From positions 3,723,001 through 3,787,000 of the forward strand of contig NZ_CP048796.1 in assembly GCF_010748935.1 (NCBI RefSeq): DNA of 64,000 nucleotides. The letters run 5' to 3'. The notes under the pieces were generated by a model. The model was not told the origin of the DNA. It ran no database searches and saw only the letters and a program-made list of their open reading frames with translations. This DNA is from Providencia vermicola. Its GTDB lineage: Bacteria > Pseudomonadota > Gammaproteobacteria > Enterobacterales > Enterobacteriaceae. Of the stretch, positions 8,399 through 17,714 are shown piece by piece (positions within the stretch are counted from its first letter, which is position 1; each line of letters opens with the position of its first letter). The translations under genes and the position numbers were made by a program.

Positions 8399-9331
8399 AT
8401 GATTCAAAAAAATCCTACAACACCACATGATGCCGCCTTTAAAGGTTTTTTAACCCAAATAGATAATGCCCGCGATTTTTTCGATATTCATTTGCCTAAA
8501 CATATTCGCTCGTTATGTGACTTTAATACGTTAGCACTAACTAACTCCTCTTTTATTGATAAAAAACTACGCTCTCGCTTATCTGATGTTCTTTATACCG
8601 TACAAACAAAACTGGGTGATGGTTATCTTTATCTCCTCATAGAGCATCAATCAACGCCTGATAAATTAATGAGTTGGCGGTTAATGCATTATGCATTTTT
8701 GGCAATGAATCAACACCTTCAGCAAGGTCATAAAAGTTTACCGCTCGTCGTACCCATTTTATTTTATCATGGGAATAACTCCCCCTATCCTTATTTGAAA
8801 ACATGGACTCACTGTTTTTCTTGGCCCGAACTCGCTGATGAGCTGTACTTTAATCCATTTCCATTGGTGGATATCACTGTTATTGATGATAATGAATTAG
8901 TTAATCATCGAAAAATTGCCGTAATGGAACTCGCACTGAAGCATAAAAATCTACGTGACGAATATCAGCAAGTGACGAGCCTACTCGCTCAAGCACTAAA
9001 TAAGCACTATAATAATGAGCAAGATATCAGCATCATTATTAACTATCTGTTCACTACGTTAGATTCATCTCAGTATTTTGAACAAATAATTCAACAGCTA
9101 ATTGAACAAATTGAAAATCATCAAGGTGTTACTATGAATATCGCTCAACGTTTAAAAGATAAAGCCAAGCTAGAAGGTGAGATTGCAGGTATGCAAAAAG
9201 CGAGACACGAAAATGCGCTTTCATTACTAAAAAATGGTGCCAGCTTCGAACTCGTCATGAAGAGCTTAAATTTTAGCCATGAAGAATTACAGCTTATAAT
9301 TCAAGAGAATAAGGATACTCGCCAGTCATAA
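8399..9331 (+). CDS. Rpn family recombination-promoting nuclease/putative transposase
   Basis: A 310-residue protein of the YhgA/RpnA-like PD-(D/E)XK family. Seen: HDAAFKGFL at residues 10-18, the nuclease-like core around residues 58-85 with SDVLYTVQT, GYLYLLIEHQS (the E-x-Q element) and the MSWRLMHYAFLAM helix, then HGNNSPYP and a C-terminal helical part. Family members from E. coli are DNA endonucleases that raise RecA-independent recombination. A strong GGGAGG ribosome-binding site precedes the ATG. Rpn genes usually occur in several paralogous copies per genome; this is the only one in the window. It may be a lineage-specific insertion between zntA and tusA. Confidence 0.85.
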   Translation: MIQKNPTTPHDAAFKGFLTQIDNARDFFDIHLPKHIRSLCDFNTLALTNSSFIDKKLRSRLSDVLYTVQTKLGDGYLYLLIEHQSTPDKLMSWRLMHYAFLAMNQHLQQGHKSLPLVVPILFYHGNNSPYPYLKTWTHCFSWPELADELYFNPFPLVDITVIDDNELVNHRKIAVMELALKHKNLRDEYQQVTSLLAQALNKHYNNEQDISIIINYLFTTLDSSQYFEQIIQQLIEQIENHQGVTMNIAQRLKDKAKLEGEIAGMQKARHENALSLLKNGASFELVMKSLNFSHEELQLIIQENKDTRQS

Positions 9332-9396
9332 TATCCAGTTCGTGCGATAGCCTTTAAGCTGACCGCACGCAAGTATCCTATATCACGCAAAAGGTC

Positions 9397-9651
9397 TCAC
9401 AGACCTTCCGGTTTTTTACGTAATAAATAGCGGTATGGCGTTTGTTCAGTTTCAACAGCCAATAATTCATGCTCCATAAAACGGCAGAAACCAGGGATAT
9501 CACGTGTAGTTGCAGGATCATCTGCAATGATGAGTAAAGTATCACCGGCATTCATACCACGAACCGTTTTACGAACTAACATCACTGGCTCAGGACAACG
9601 CAAACCTAGTGTATCAAGAGTTTTAGTCGCATTTAAAAATAAATCAGGCAT
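9397..9651 (-). CDS. tusA: Sulfur carrier protein TusA
   Basis: TusA accepts persulfide sulfur from IscS and passes it to TusBCD for 2-thiouridine formation in tRNA. The 84-residue protein has the CPxP motif LRCPEPVM with the sulfur-carrying Cys at residue 19, and the typical [18 protein letters not shown]. Its position next to zntA and yhhQ is conserved in enterobacteria. Confidence 0.95.
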   Translation of the reverse strand: MPDLFLNATKTLDTLGLRCPEPVMLVRKTVRGMNAGDTLLIIADDPATTRDIPGFCRFMEHELLAVETEQTPYRYLLRKKPEGL

Positions 9652-9782
9652 AACAAGGCTTCTATAAATAATAAAAGATTCTTTGATTATATAATAAAAA
9701 ATAGCGCGGCGGGCCTAACAGTTTTGCTTTTGTTGCGCAACAAGCGTATTATGCGCACTTCCCAATGTCGGGAGAATTTTTT

Positions 9783-9816
9783 ATGGGTTCCCTCACCCCA
9801 TTGCTACTTAAAAAGG
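9783..9816 (+). promoter_or_regulatory. preQ1-I riboswitch candidate before yhhQ
   Basis: A 34-nt segment ends in the yhhQ ribosome-binding site. Stem P1 is ATGGG (9783-9787) with CCCAT (9797-9801). The loop TTCCCTCAC ends in a C at the expected specificity position. An A-rich tail follows, and AGG (9814-9816) can pair with CCT in the loop (9791-9793) to form the P2 pseudoknot. This matches the size and architecture of the preQ1-I aptamer and would hide the Shine-Dalgarno AAAAGG (9811-9816) when ligand is bound. The downstream gene is a queuosine-precursor transporter, which fits. Confidence 0.75.
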
Positions 9817-9822
9817 TACAAT

Positions 9823-10491
9823 ATGTTTTCATTCACAGCACAGCAAAAAGCCAGTGCATTAATTTGGCTATCTTTGTTTCATATCTTAATTATTACTTCA
9901 AGTAATTACCTTGTGCAGTTACCGATTAATATATTCGGTTTTCATACCACATGGGGAGCTTTTACCTTTCCATTTATTTTTTTAGCAACCGACCTCACCG
10001 TGCGAATTTATGGTGCTCCCTTAGCTCGTCGGATCATTACTGCCGTAATGTTGCCTGCACTGCTCATTTCCTATGTCATTTCTGCGCTGTTTTTCCAAGG
10101 CGAATGGCAGGGGTTTACGACATTAACAACATTTAATTTATTTGTCGCCCGCATTGCCGCAGCGAGCTTTATGGCTTATGTTCTAGGCCAGATAATGGAT
10201 GTCAGCGTATTCAATAAATTACGTCAAAATAAACGTTGGTACGTTGCACCAGCATGTGCGATGTTTTTTGGCAACTTAATCGATACTATTGCCTTCTTCT
10301 TTATTGCATTCTATCGCAGTAGCGACCCTTTTATGGCGGCGAATTGGGTAGAAATCGCTTTAGTAGATTATGCCTTTAAGCTTTTCATTTGCATGCTATT
10401 TTTCCTTCCTGCTTATGGCGTGTTACTTAACTTTATTTTGAAAACCTTTTTTGCTCAAACAGCCGAGCAAAAACTTGCGAATCAGCATTAG
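9823..10491 (+). CDS. yhhQ: Queuosine precursor transporter YhhQ
   Basis: A 222-residue membrane protein with about six helices, of the COG1738 (VUT family) type that imports preQ0/preQ1 for queuosine biosynthesis. Typical segments include ITSSNYLVQLPINIFGFHTTWGAFTFPFIFLATDLTVRIYG (about residues 24-64) and FFGNLIDTIAFFFIAF. The ATG at 9823 has AAAAGG six bases upstream; an in-frame ATG at 9724 would run through the riboswitch and is rejected. It is probably controlled at translation by the preQ1 element immediately before it. Confidence 0.93.
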   Translation: MFSFTAQQKASALIWLSLFHILIITSSNYLVQLPINIFGFHTTWGAFTFPFIFLATDLTVRIYGAPLARRIITAVMLPALLISYVISALFFQGEWQGFTTLTTFNLFVARIAAASFMAYVLGQIMDVSVFNKLRQNKRWYVAPACAMFFGNLIDTIAFFFIAFYRSSDPFMAANWVEIALVDYAFKLFICMLFFLPAYGVLLNFILKTFFAQTAEQKLANQH

Positions 10492-10500
10492 AGTGAAAGT

Positions 10501-10523
10501 GAAGGGGGATGTCCTCCCCCTTC
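10501..10523 (+). terminator. Hairpin after yhhQ
   Basis: GAAGGGGGA (10501-10509) pairs with TCCCCCTTC (10515-10523), 10 bp after the yhhQ stop. The T tract is poor, so it could be a weak terminator or 3' stabiliser. Confidence 0.6.
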
Positions 10524-10707
10524 TCTCCCCCCGAAAAATTACTGATCCAACTCTCATTTTATTGGTTTGATTCATCAATAATTTCACAGCCATGATAATC
10601 TGACGACATAATCGAAACGATTCGCGCCATTTCCATTTCGATTCCCACAAAAAAGAACACAAACGAACAGAAATAACCATCGACCTCTATCTTTTGGAGT
10701 CTGTAAG

Positions 10708-11778
10708 ATGAAAAAACTGATTAACCGTGTTGAAGATATTATTAGTGAAGTCAATCAAGGATTGACCTCAGCCCATCCTGAATTAATTCTGAATGTTGAC
10801 CCAACTTATCTTGTCCATAAAAATGCCCCGATTAAAGGTAAAGTGGGACTCCTGTCCGGTGGCGGCAGCGGTCATGAGCCCATGCATAGCGGCTATATCG
10901 GTTTAGGTATGCTAGATGGCGCATGTCCTGGAGAAATGTTTACCTCGCCAACACCCGACCAGATGATGGAATGCGCAATGGCTATTGATAGCGGGGAAGG
11001 CGTATTGATGATCATTAAAAACTATACTGGAGATGTGCTGAACTTTGAAACCGCTGCCGAGCTATTACACGATGCAGGAACGAAAATTGCCACAGTACTA
11101 GTCGATGATGATGTCGCTGTAAAAGATAGTTTATATACGGCAGGACGTAGAGGAGTGGCAAATACCGTTTTAATGGAAAAAATACTTGGTGCCGCGGCAA
11201 GCAAAGGCTATACACTCGATCAATTGGTAGAGTTGGGTCATAGAATCAATAATAACGGCTATAGTTTAGGTGTTGCCTTACAGGCATGTACAGTTCCTGC
11301 TGCCGGAAAACCTTCTTTTGCACTCCCTGATAATGAAATGGAATTTGGTGTTGGTATCCATGGAGAGCCAGGGATTGAGAGAAGAAGCTTTACGAATTTG
11401 AATGAGACTATCGATCAAATGTTTGAAACCCTGATCGAAAATGGTCACTATGAACGCATCATTCGTCAGTGGGATCGTGAAAACGGCAGCTGGCAAGAAC
11501 ACAAACACATCAAACAGCCTTTGCAAAAAGGTGATCGAGTCATTGCTCTCGTCAATAACCTTGGAGCAACACCATTATCAGAACTTTATGCCGCCTATCA
11601 CCGTTTACAGACCTGCTGTGACAGCTTTGGTTTAACCATCGAACGCAGCCTTGTAGGCGCCTATTGTACCGCACTTGATATGCAAGGGATCTCAATCACA
11701 CTACTCAAAGTAGACGACGAAGCTTTAATGTTATGGGATGAACCTGTCAATACCCCAGCTTTACGTTGGAAATGCTGA
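10708..11778 (+). CDS. dhaK: PTS-dependent dihydroxyacetone kinase, DHA-binding subunit DhaK
   Basis: DhaK binds dihydroxyacetone covalently and receives phosphate from DhaL to give DHA-phosphate. The 356-residue protein has the glycine-rich LLSGGGSGHEPMHSGYIG near residues 48-65 and the substrate-binding histidine in GVGIHGEPG. A GGAG lies 8 bp before the ATG. dhaL follows after a 60-bp gap. The normal third subunit, DhaM, which supplies phosphate from the PTS, is not adjacent. The length matches E. coli DhaK (356). Confidence 0.96.
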   Translation: MKKLINRVEDIISEVNQGLTSAHPELILNVDPTYLVHKNAPIKGKVGLLSGGGSGHEPMHSGYIGLGMLDGACPGEMFTSPTPDQMMECAMAIDSGEGVLMIIKNYTGDVLNFETAAELLHDAGTKIATVLVDDDVAVKDSLYTAGRRGVANTVLMEKILGAAASKGYTLDQLVELGHRINNNGYSLGVALQACTVPAAGKPSFALPDNEMEFGVGIHGEPGIERRSFTNLNETIDQMFETLIENGHYERIIRQWDRENGSWQEHKHIKQPLQKGDRVIALVNNLGATPLSELYAAYHRLQTCCDSFGLTIERSLVGAYCTALDMQGISITLLKVDDEALMLWDEPVNTPALRWKC

Positions 11779-11838
11779 TAACCCGATAACCTTTACGCTG
11801 AAGACAGTATAAATAGCGGTAAAATGGAGCAAAACACG

Positions 11839-12459
11839 ATGAGTTTAACACAACAGCAGATCTATCATTGGTTAATTCAATGCTCACAGACCTTTGCCCA
11901 TGAGCAAAATAATCTTACTGAGCTTGATACCGCGATTGGTGATGGCGACCATGGCCTCAATATGAATCGAGGCTTTCAAAAAGTGGCAGAGAAGCTTCCC
12001 TCGGTTCAAGACAAGGATATCGCAACACTCCTCAAAACAACGGGAATGACACTATTATCCAGCGTTGGGGGAGCTAGCGGTCCACTATTCGGCACATTTT
12101 TTATTAAAGCATCACAAAGTGTAGTAGGTAAAGAAAGCTTAAATGTGGCGGATTTATCTGAACTCATCAAAGCAGGAACCGCAGGCATTGTTTCTCGTGG
12201 TAAAGCTGAGCCTAATGACAAAACGATGTGTGATGTTTGGTGGCCAGTTTGTGAATCGCTAGAAAAATCAGTATCACTCCCCTTAAACACAGCCATAGAT
12301 GCCGCTGTCGAGGCTGCAAAACAAGGAGTTGCATCGACAATACCAATGCAGGCACGTAAAGGGCGAGCGAGCTATTTAGGCGAGCGAAGCATAGGGCATG
12401 CTGATCCGGGTGGTATGTCAGTATTACTCATGTTAGACACTCTCAAAAAATCAATTTGA
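11839..12459 (+). CDS. dhaL: Dihydroxyacetone kinase ADP-binding subunit DhaL
   Basis: DhaL holds a tightly bound ADP that is rephosphorylated by DhaM and transfers phosphate to DHA on DhaK. The 206-residue protein has the Mg/ADP-coordinating GDGDHGLNMNRGF, the loop TLLSSVGGASGPLFGTFF and ARKGRASYLGERSIGHADPG. The start at 11839 (MSLTQQQ) is preferred over ATG 11824 because GGAG at 11826-11829 is correctly spaced and matches the E. coli N-terminus. A strong terminator follows directly, so no dhaM is co-transcribed. Confidence 0.95.
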   Translation: MSLTQQQIYHWLIQCSQTFAHEQNNLTELDTAIGDGDHGLNMNRGFQKVAEKLPSVQDKDIATLLKTTGMTLLSSVGGASGPLFGTFFIKASQSVVGKESLNVADLSELIKAGTAGIVSRGKAEPNDKTMCDVWWPVCESLEKSVSLPLNTAIDAAVEAAKQGVASTIPMQARKGRASYLGERSIGHADPGGMSVLLMLDTLKKSI

Positions 12460-12467
12460 TGATATCT

Positions 12468-12504
12468 CACGTTGGTGAAGCTCCCATCACCAACGTGTCA
12501 TTTT
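12468..12504. terminator. Bidirectional terminator dhaL / GNAT
   Basis: CACGTTGGTGA (12468-12478) pairs perfectly with TCACCAACGTG (12487-12497). It lies between convergent genes, with a short T-rich tail on the plus side. Confidence 0.85.
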
Positions 12505-13021
12505 ATCGATTTAATGCATAACAGATATCATCATAAATAACTCCATTAATTTCATAATTTTCTGTAATGACTTTCTGTTTGAAAAAACCATTCTTCAGCA
12601 ACACTTTTTCTGAAGCCACGTTTCCTTCAGTCACTATCGCTATAAATGAACGGATCTGTGCATATTCTGGTGATGCCAACAGCATTTTCAGTGCTTGTGT
12701 AGCGATTCCTTTCCCCGCAAAAGTAGGATCAATCAAATAGCCAATTTCACCAACATATTGCTGCTGTTCTAATGACAAGCAAATACCGATCAACCCCATT
12801 GCTTGATAGGTCTGAGTATCTTCAATAACCAAGCATAACCAATGCTCTGAAGATAAGTTCCATTCAGGTAAACGGCTTTCAAAAGCGGCCAGAATGTCTT
12901 TTTCGGTTTTTGGATTAGAAACAAAACGTAGAACATCAAGGTTAGTATAGAGTTGGAAAAAGAACTCTTTATCTTCTAGGGTCAGTTTTCTAAGTTTGAA
13001 AGTAATACTCGTATCGAACAT
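12503..13021 (-). CDS. GNAT family N-acetyltransferase (RimJ/RimL-like)
   Basis: A 172-residue acetyltransferase of the Acetyltransf_3 type. Seen: IRKLT-like start (FKLRKLTLEDKEF), beta strand MGLIGICLS, the acetyl-CoA motif GEIGYLIDPTFAGKGIATQA around residues 91-110, and the C-terminal NVASEKVLLKNGF, where the Asn-Ser-Glu helix and bulge are typical. The substrate cannot be told. MFDTSIT (13021) is chosen as start over an upstream ATG at 13087 because the added 22 residues do not look like family sequence. It converges with dhaL. Confidence 0.85.
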   Translation of the reverse strand: MFDTSITFKLRKLTLEDKEFFFQLYTNLDVLRFVSNPKTEKDILAAFESRLPEWNLSSEHWLCLVIEDTQTYQAMGLIGICLSLEQQQYVGEIGYLIDPTFAGKGIATQALKMLLASPEYAQIRSFIAIVTEGNVASEKVLLKNGFFKQKVITENYEINGVIYDDICYALNR

Positions 13022-13151
13022 GTAATATCCATCGTCATCAAGCCACGGCGTAACTATAAACGACCATTGGCAGAGAACAAAAGACATAAAAAAGGGAGAC
13101 AGACGGTCATCTCTCTCCCAAACGGGTTAACTAAGTCATTTATAATATTGG

Positions 13152-14345
13152 CTATAATGCTTTGGCTAATAAACTAATCGGGTGCTCACATTTTTTACTG
13201 GTTGACATCTCTATCTGCCACTTACAGGTTTCACAATCCGTGATCACCATATCCGCCCCACTTTCTTCAATTTGACGGAATAGTCCCGCACCAATTCCTT
13301 GAGAAACCTCATAATTTTCTTTTTTAAAGCCATATGTGCCTGCGATACCACAGCATTGTGAATCAAGCACAATTAATTCAACACCGGGGACACGTTTAAT
13401 CAATTCCAATGTATAAGATGTCCACCCCATTTTTTCCATGTGACAAGGTGTGTGATACGCCACTTTTAATGGTGTCTGTTTAAGCTTCAATTCACGTCCT
13501 TGCTCCAATAAGCGATAAATATAACGAGTAGCTAGCTCAATGTTATCGCGCATTTGAGAGGTATCGACATCTAAAACATGTGTATATTCATCACGAAGTG
13601 TGAAAGTGCAAGTCGATGACGTTGCAACAACAGGGATATGATTCTCAAGGATCGTTTCTTGTAATGACTCTAAGTTAACGTTCGCTTGACGCTTAGCTTG
13701 TTTCATAAACCCATTGGCAATTAACGCCACACCACAGCATTTTTCACGTTTGAGTAATTGAACCCCAATTCCCATGGCATTAAACACGTGGATTAAATCT
13801 TTACCTAACTGTGGATGGTTATAGTTGACATAACAACCATGAAAAAAAGCGACCTGCTCTGGGAATTTCTGTTGTTCAGCCGCTTGTTTTGCATACCAAC
13901 GACGGAATGTACCGAACGAATATTTTGGTAATTCACGGCGATGATCGATTTTTAACGCTTTATCTAAAATTTGGCGAACAGGCTTCAAACCTGTAATGGT
14001 ATTGACTACCGGTGCAAAAGGTGTCGATAAAGAGCCCATTAAATCGGTATGGCTGAGAATAGCATCACGCAATTTTGGTTTTTGCTGGCTGTAAGTGTTA
14101 CGCGCACGCGCAATAATATCACCGATTTTAACATCGGATGGGCATGCAACTTCACAACGCTTACAGTTCGTGCAGTATTTTAATGCCTCATCATACAGCA
14201 TGGGGTCTTTTAAGCGTAAACGCTCTCCATCTGGACCTGCCTGTTTTGGACCGGGATACAGAGGATTAACCTTAGCAACAGGACAATAGGTTGTGCAAAC
14301 AGTACATTTAATACAACTTTCAAAACTCGCATCCTGAATACTCAT
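13152..14345 (-). CDS. glpC: Anaerobic glycerol-3-phosphate dehydrogenase subunit C
   Basis: GlpC is the iron-sulfur membrane-associated subunit that passes electrons from GlpAB to quinone during anaerobic growth on glycerol or G3P. The 397-residue protein has two ferredoxin-type clusters (CIKCTVCTTYCP near residues 11-22 and CTNCKRCEVACP near 58-69) and two CCG domains (EKCCGVAL and SQCCGIAG). Its ATG overlaps the glpB stop by 4 bp (ATGA type), and glpACB is one operon on the minus strand. Confidence 0.96.
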   Translation of the reverse strand: MSIQDASFESCIKCTVCTTYCPVAKVNPLYPGPKQAGPDGERLRLKDPMLYDEALKYCTNCKRCEVACPSDVKIGDIIARARNTYSQQKPKLRDAILSHTDLMGSLSTPFAPVVNTITGLKPVRQILDKALKIDHRRELPKYSFGTFRRWYAKQAAEQQKFPEQVAFFHGCYVNYNHPQLGKDLIHVFNAMGIGVQLLKREKCCGVALIANGFMKQAKRQANVNLESLQETILENHIPVVATSSTCTFTLRDEYTHVLDVDTSQMRDNIELATRYIYRLLEQGRELKLKQTPLKVAYHTPCHMEKMGWTSYTLELIKRVPGVELIVLDSQCCGIAGTYGFKKENYEVSQGIGAGLFRQIEESGADMVITDCETCKWQIEMSTSKKCEHPISLLAKAL

Positions 14346-15637
14346 TGCGCCACCTCCGCCTGCATGGCTCTTTGTCTTTCAAAATAACGCATAATTTCAC
14401 CCGCAGCATGTAACCCACTAATGAGTGAAACCCCTGCTCCACAACCTTCTGTTAATGGGTCAAAACCACCTAAGACTGCACCAGCGACATACAAGTTTTC
14501 GATCGTTTGGCCATCTTTTTTCGCTCGTAATTGTTCATCTGTCTGAACACCAAATGTCATATAAGGCTGCGAAGCAAAAAACGCTTTATTGGTCCATTGA
14601 GCACGTTCAGGTATATGACACAAATCAAGATGCATTAATGGCTCATAGACGCGATCAAACTCAGCAACAAGCCCGTTATTAAAAAAGCTCCCTGTCGCTA
14701 ACACAAATTGTGAGGCTTTCAGTGAAATATCGCCATGATTACGTGTTGTTACTGATTCAATTCGTGATCCAATACAATTCACTGACGTCACTTTATCTCC
14801 AGGCATCACGATCCCACCTTGGCGGCGAAACTGACGTAATAGCGTTTCATGTAATCGAATACCAAGTAATGACGGAGGTAATGTAGGTAATAAATAGATC
14901 GGCTTGCCTAGCTGTTTTTGTAGCTCCAATAAGGGCTGCTCGGTGTCTAACCCTATACAAGCAGGCATAAAAATAGTCTCTGCATCGGTAATTAATGGCT
15001 TAATTTCGGCTACTATCTCTGCCATATTTTCAGGCCTATCTAGCCAACGCGCCACGTTGATCGCCCTAAATTCGCTGGGGTTTTCTCTGAGCCTATCAAG
15101 CAATGGCAAATGCACATAGTAAGGGCTCGCATTGAAACCTTCCCGTTGTAATTCATCCGAGACCATCTGAGGTTGAAAATCTAAAAAACCCTCTATACCG
15201 ACCACTGCGATGTTACCCATATTCATTTTGCTATGCAGCGCCGCTGTCGGAACAGATTCAGGGCTTAACCAAGTGAGGCGCTTATGCCCTAATGGTGTTA
15301 TACGATAATGATTTTCATCACTGGATCCTCGTAGCTTCATGCCACTTTGCTGCAATAATGCTTCAGCAAGATGCGTTAGCTTAATCACAGACAATTTACC
15401 AAGGCGGCTATATGGGTGCTCTGGTGACTGTTCACTGAGTTTATCTAGCGCCTCCAACGGCTTTTCGACAACTTGTCCATCTGGAAGGTGGGTTAATAAA
15501 TCCAAAGAGCCTGAAGAAAAATGTAATGCATTTTGTCCTGCACTGACGATGGCGCAAGATAAACCCGATTGTGTTAAACGGATACCACACATCAAGCCAG
15601 CAAGGCCTCCACCCATTACGACTGCATCATATTTCAT
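14342..15637 (-). CDS. glpB: Anaerobic glycerol-3-phosphate dehydrogenase subunit B
   Basis: GlpB is a flavoprotein subunit of the anaerobic G3P dehydrogenase. The 431-residue protein starts MKYDAVVMGGGLAGLMCGIRL, an FAD-binding Rossmann fold, and ends with the second flavin motif YVAGAVLGGFDPLTEGCG. The start at 15637 has AAGGAGG at good spacing and overlaps the glpA end by 11 bp; an ATG at 15679 lies further inside glpA and is rejected. Confidence 0.95.
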   Translation of the reverse strand: MKYDAVVMGGGLAGLMCGIRLTQSGLSCAIVSAGQNALHFSSGSLDLLTHLPDGQVVEKPLEALDKLSEQSPEHPYSRLGKLSVIKLTHLAEALLQQSGMKLRGSSDENHYRITPLGHKRLTWLSPESVPTAALHSKMNMGNIAVVGIEGFLDFQPQMVSDELQREGFNASPYYVHLPLLDRLRENPSEFRAINVARWLDRPENMAEIVAEIKPLITDAETIFMPACIGLDTEQPLLELQKQLGKPIYLLPTLPPSLLGIRLHETLLRQFRRQGGIVMPGDKVTSVNCIGSRIESVTTRNHGDISLKASQFVLATGSFFNNGLVAEFDRVYEPLMHLDLCHIPERAQWTNKAFFASQPYMTFGVQTDEQLRAKKDGQTIENLYVAGAVLGGFDPLTEGCGAGVSLISGLHAAGEIMRYFERQRAMQAEVAQ

Positions 15638-17282
15638 TATCAGCCTCCTTCTCAGGTGTGTTACCCAAGGTTTTTTCATTCATGCCACAGAGTCCATGGT
15701 AAACCCAGCTCGTAAATTCGCTCTCTCGCAGAGCATCGCCCCAAGCAATAGGCCTCACCCCTTTCCAACGTTCATTCAGGAAGTGTCCTAATTGCTGCTC
15801 GGTTTCATGCGGAGTCGTCACATTAAAGCGATTTAAAAGACCCGCGGCTCGGCAAGCACATAGCTCACCTTGACAAGTTCCCATCCCAACACGAGTACGT
15901 CGTCTTAAATCAAGTAGGTTATTGACTGTTAATGAGTTTACGGCGTAACGAACCTCTCCAGCAGTGACGGCTTCACATTCGCACACGAGGCTTTTATCCA
16001 ACCGATTGGTGCTCAGTATCGCAGATGCGCGATCCCCATGGCGGTATACTGCCGAGCCGCGAATCGGCGCTGGAATGGAAACAACATTACGCAACGCTTC
16101 TTCTGCACTATGCTGTGAACCTGGTAAAGGGGCATCCGCGGTTGTACATTTCGCCGTATGACCTAATTTCTCACAAACTTTATCTGTCGCCCACTCAGCC
16201 ATTAACCGGTAAGTCATTAATTTACCACCAGTAATTGTGATAAAGTTTTCAAGGCCATCACGTTTCGCATGGTCCAACAACACAATACCGCGACTCACAT
16301 TACGACCAGAAGGATCATCATCGCTGGCAACTAATGGCCTAACCCCCGCATAAGCGCGCAATATGCGTGTTTTCGCTAATGCCGGTGAGAGCATTGAACC
16401 TTCGCGGATCAAAATATCGACCTCTTCCGGTGTCACGTACATATTATCAATTTGATCATATTCAATATGCGTTGAGGTAGTACCAATCAATGAAATGGTG
16501 TCACCCGGTACCAAAATATCCGCATCCGCAGGCTTACGACAGCGATTAATAACCATGTTATTTAATCGATGACCAAGAATGAGCAAAGCCCCTTTTGCAG
16601 GGAACATTTTAACTCTCAAATCTGCATATTCAGCGATTCTTTGTCCCCAGATCCCCCCTGCATTGACGACTATTTCGGCATAAATATCATATTGTTGTTT
16701 AGCTTGGTGATCATAAACTGTCACACCGCGTACTTTATCGCCATCACGAATCAAACCAATAACTTCATGATAGGTAAGCACTTTAGCACCATGTTCCCGT
16801 GCGTCTAACATATTTGCAGCCGTTAACCGAAAAGGGTCTACAGTGCCATCGGGTACACGTACCGCACCTATTAATTGTGGGTTCACTGAAGGCTCTAGAC
16901 GAATTGCTTCTGCGGGATCAATCGCATTAGCATCAATGCCCGCCGCTTGGCAGGCTTGAATAAATTGTTGTTGATATTCAAGTGAATCTTCAGGCAAGGT
17001 AATGAATAAACCATCGGTTTTTTCAATACAATGATGAGCAATACGTTTTAGTATCTTATTTTCTTCAATACACTCTCGTGCCGATTCTCCGTCCGTGACG
17101 GCATAGCGAGCACCGCTATGTAACAAACCGTGGTTGCGTCCTGTTGCGCCTGTTGCAATATCATGCCTTTCGAGTAAAACCGCTTTTAAGCCTCGGCGGG
17201 CGCAGTCACGAGCAACACCTGCACCTGTTGCGCCACCACCAATAATGATGACATCCGTTTCAGTCACAGATGAGCCATTCAT
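15627..17282 (-). CDS. glpA: Anaerobic glycerol-3-phosphate dehydrogenase subunit A
   Basis: GlpA oxidises sn-glycerol-3-phosphate to DHAP with FAD. The 551-residue protein has DVIIIGGGATGAGVARDCARRG at its N-terminus, the DAO fold signature NHGLLHSGARYAV, and a C-terminal BFD-like [2Fe-2S] domain with CECEAVTAGE and CQGELCACR. First gene of glpACB, divergent from glpTQ, as in E. coli. Expression is expected to be induced by G3P (GlpR) and cAMP-CRP through the shared spacer. Confidence 0.97.
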   Translation of the reverse strand: MNGSSVTETDVIIIGGGATGAGVARDCARRGLKAVLLERHDIATGATGRNHGLLHSGARYAVTDGESARECIEENKILKRIAHHCIEKTDGLFITLPEDSLEYQQQFIQACQAAGIDANAIDPAEAIRLEPSVNPQLIGAVRVPDGTVDPFRLTAANMLDAREHGAKVLTYHEVIGLIRDGDKVRGVTVYDHQAKQQYDIYAEIVVNAGGIWGQRIAEYADLRVKMFPAKGALLILGHRLNNMVINRCRKPADADILVPGDTISLIGTTSTHIEYDQIDNMYVTPEEVDILIREGSMLSPALAKTRILRAYAGVRPLVASDDDPSGRNVSRGIVLLDHAKRDGLENFITITGGKLMTYRLMAEWATDKVCEKLGHTAKCTTADAPLPGSQHSAEEALRNVVSIPAPIRGSAVYRHGDRASAILSTNRLDKSLVCECEAVTAGEVRYAVNSLTVNNLLDLRRRTRVGMGTCQGELCACRAAGLLNRFNVTTPHETEQQLGHFLNERWKGVRPIAWGDALRESEFTSWVYHGLCGMNEKTLGNTPEKEADNEI

Positions 17283-17714
17283 GTCGCATTCCTCACATTA
17301 ATCAACATTACTTTTAGTATGGTCTATTTTTATAATCTATAACTAAATATAGACAAGAAACGTGCTCGATGTTTGATAAGGAACAAAAACGAAAACAATT
17401 AAGTCAAAATAGGTAATAAAAAGCCAAAATTCGTGACACAAATCACAATAAATCATCTAAAGATGGTTTCTTTTCGTTCGTAAATAACATTAACTATGCC
17501 ACCCATAAATAAAACAAATATTTGTGCAGTAGATTACAGATAAAATGTTTTTTTATGACTATCATAAGAGCACTTATGAAATAAATTGCTCGATATGAAA
17601 CTCGAATACTTTCGTTTTTGTCATTCTATCCATAAAAAATACTCAATACCCTTTATCTCGCATGAGATATAGAAGGTGAGAGGTAATAACTATTAGCATG
17701 CCATCGGAGGCTAT
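17283..17714. promoter_or_regulatory. glpACB-glpTQ divergent control region
   Basis: A 432-bp AT-rich spacer between divergent glp operons. It holds one clear CRP site (listed separately). It also has several GlpR-like half-sites with a TCG(A/T)T core: GCTCGAT at 17364 and 17588, TTTCGTTCG at 17472 and TTCGTTTTT at 17611. An inverted repeat TATCTC-GCAT-GAGATA lies at 17654-17669, in the likely glpT leader. The GlpR assignment is inferred from context; the exact operators are not resolved. Confidence 0.5.
17432..17447. promoter_or_regulatory. CRP site in glp spacer
   Basis: CGTGA-CACAAA-TCACA matches the TGTGA-N6-TCACA consensus at 9 of 10 positions, midway between glpA and glpT. It fits the known cAMP-CRP dependence of both operons. 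Confidence 0.8.
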
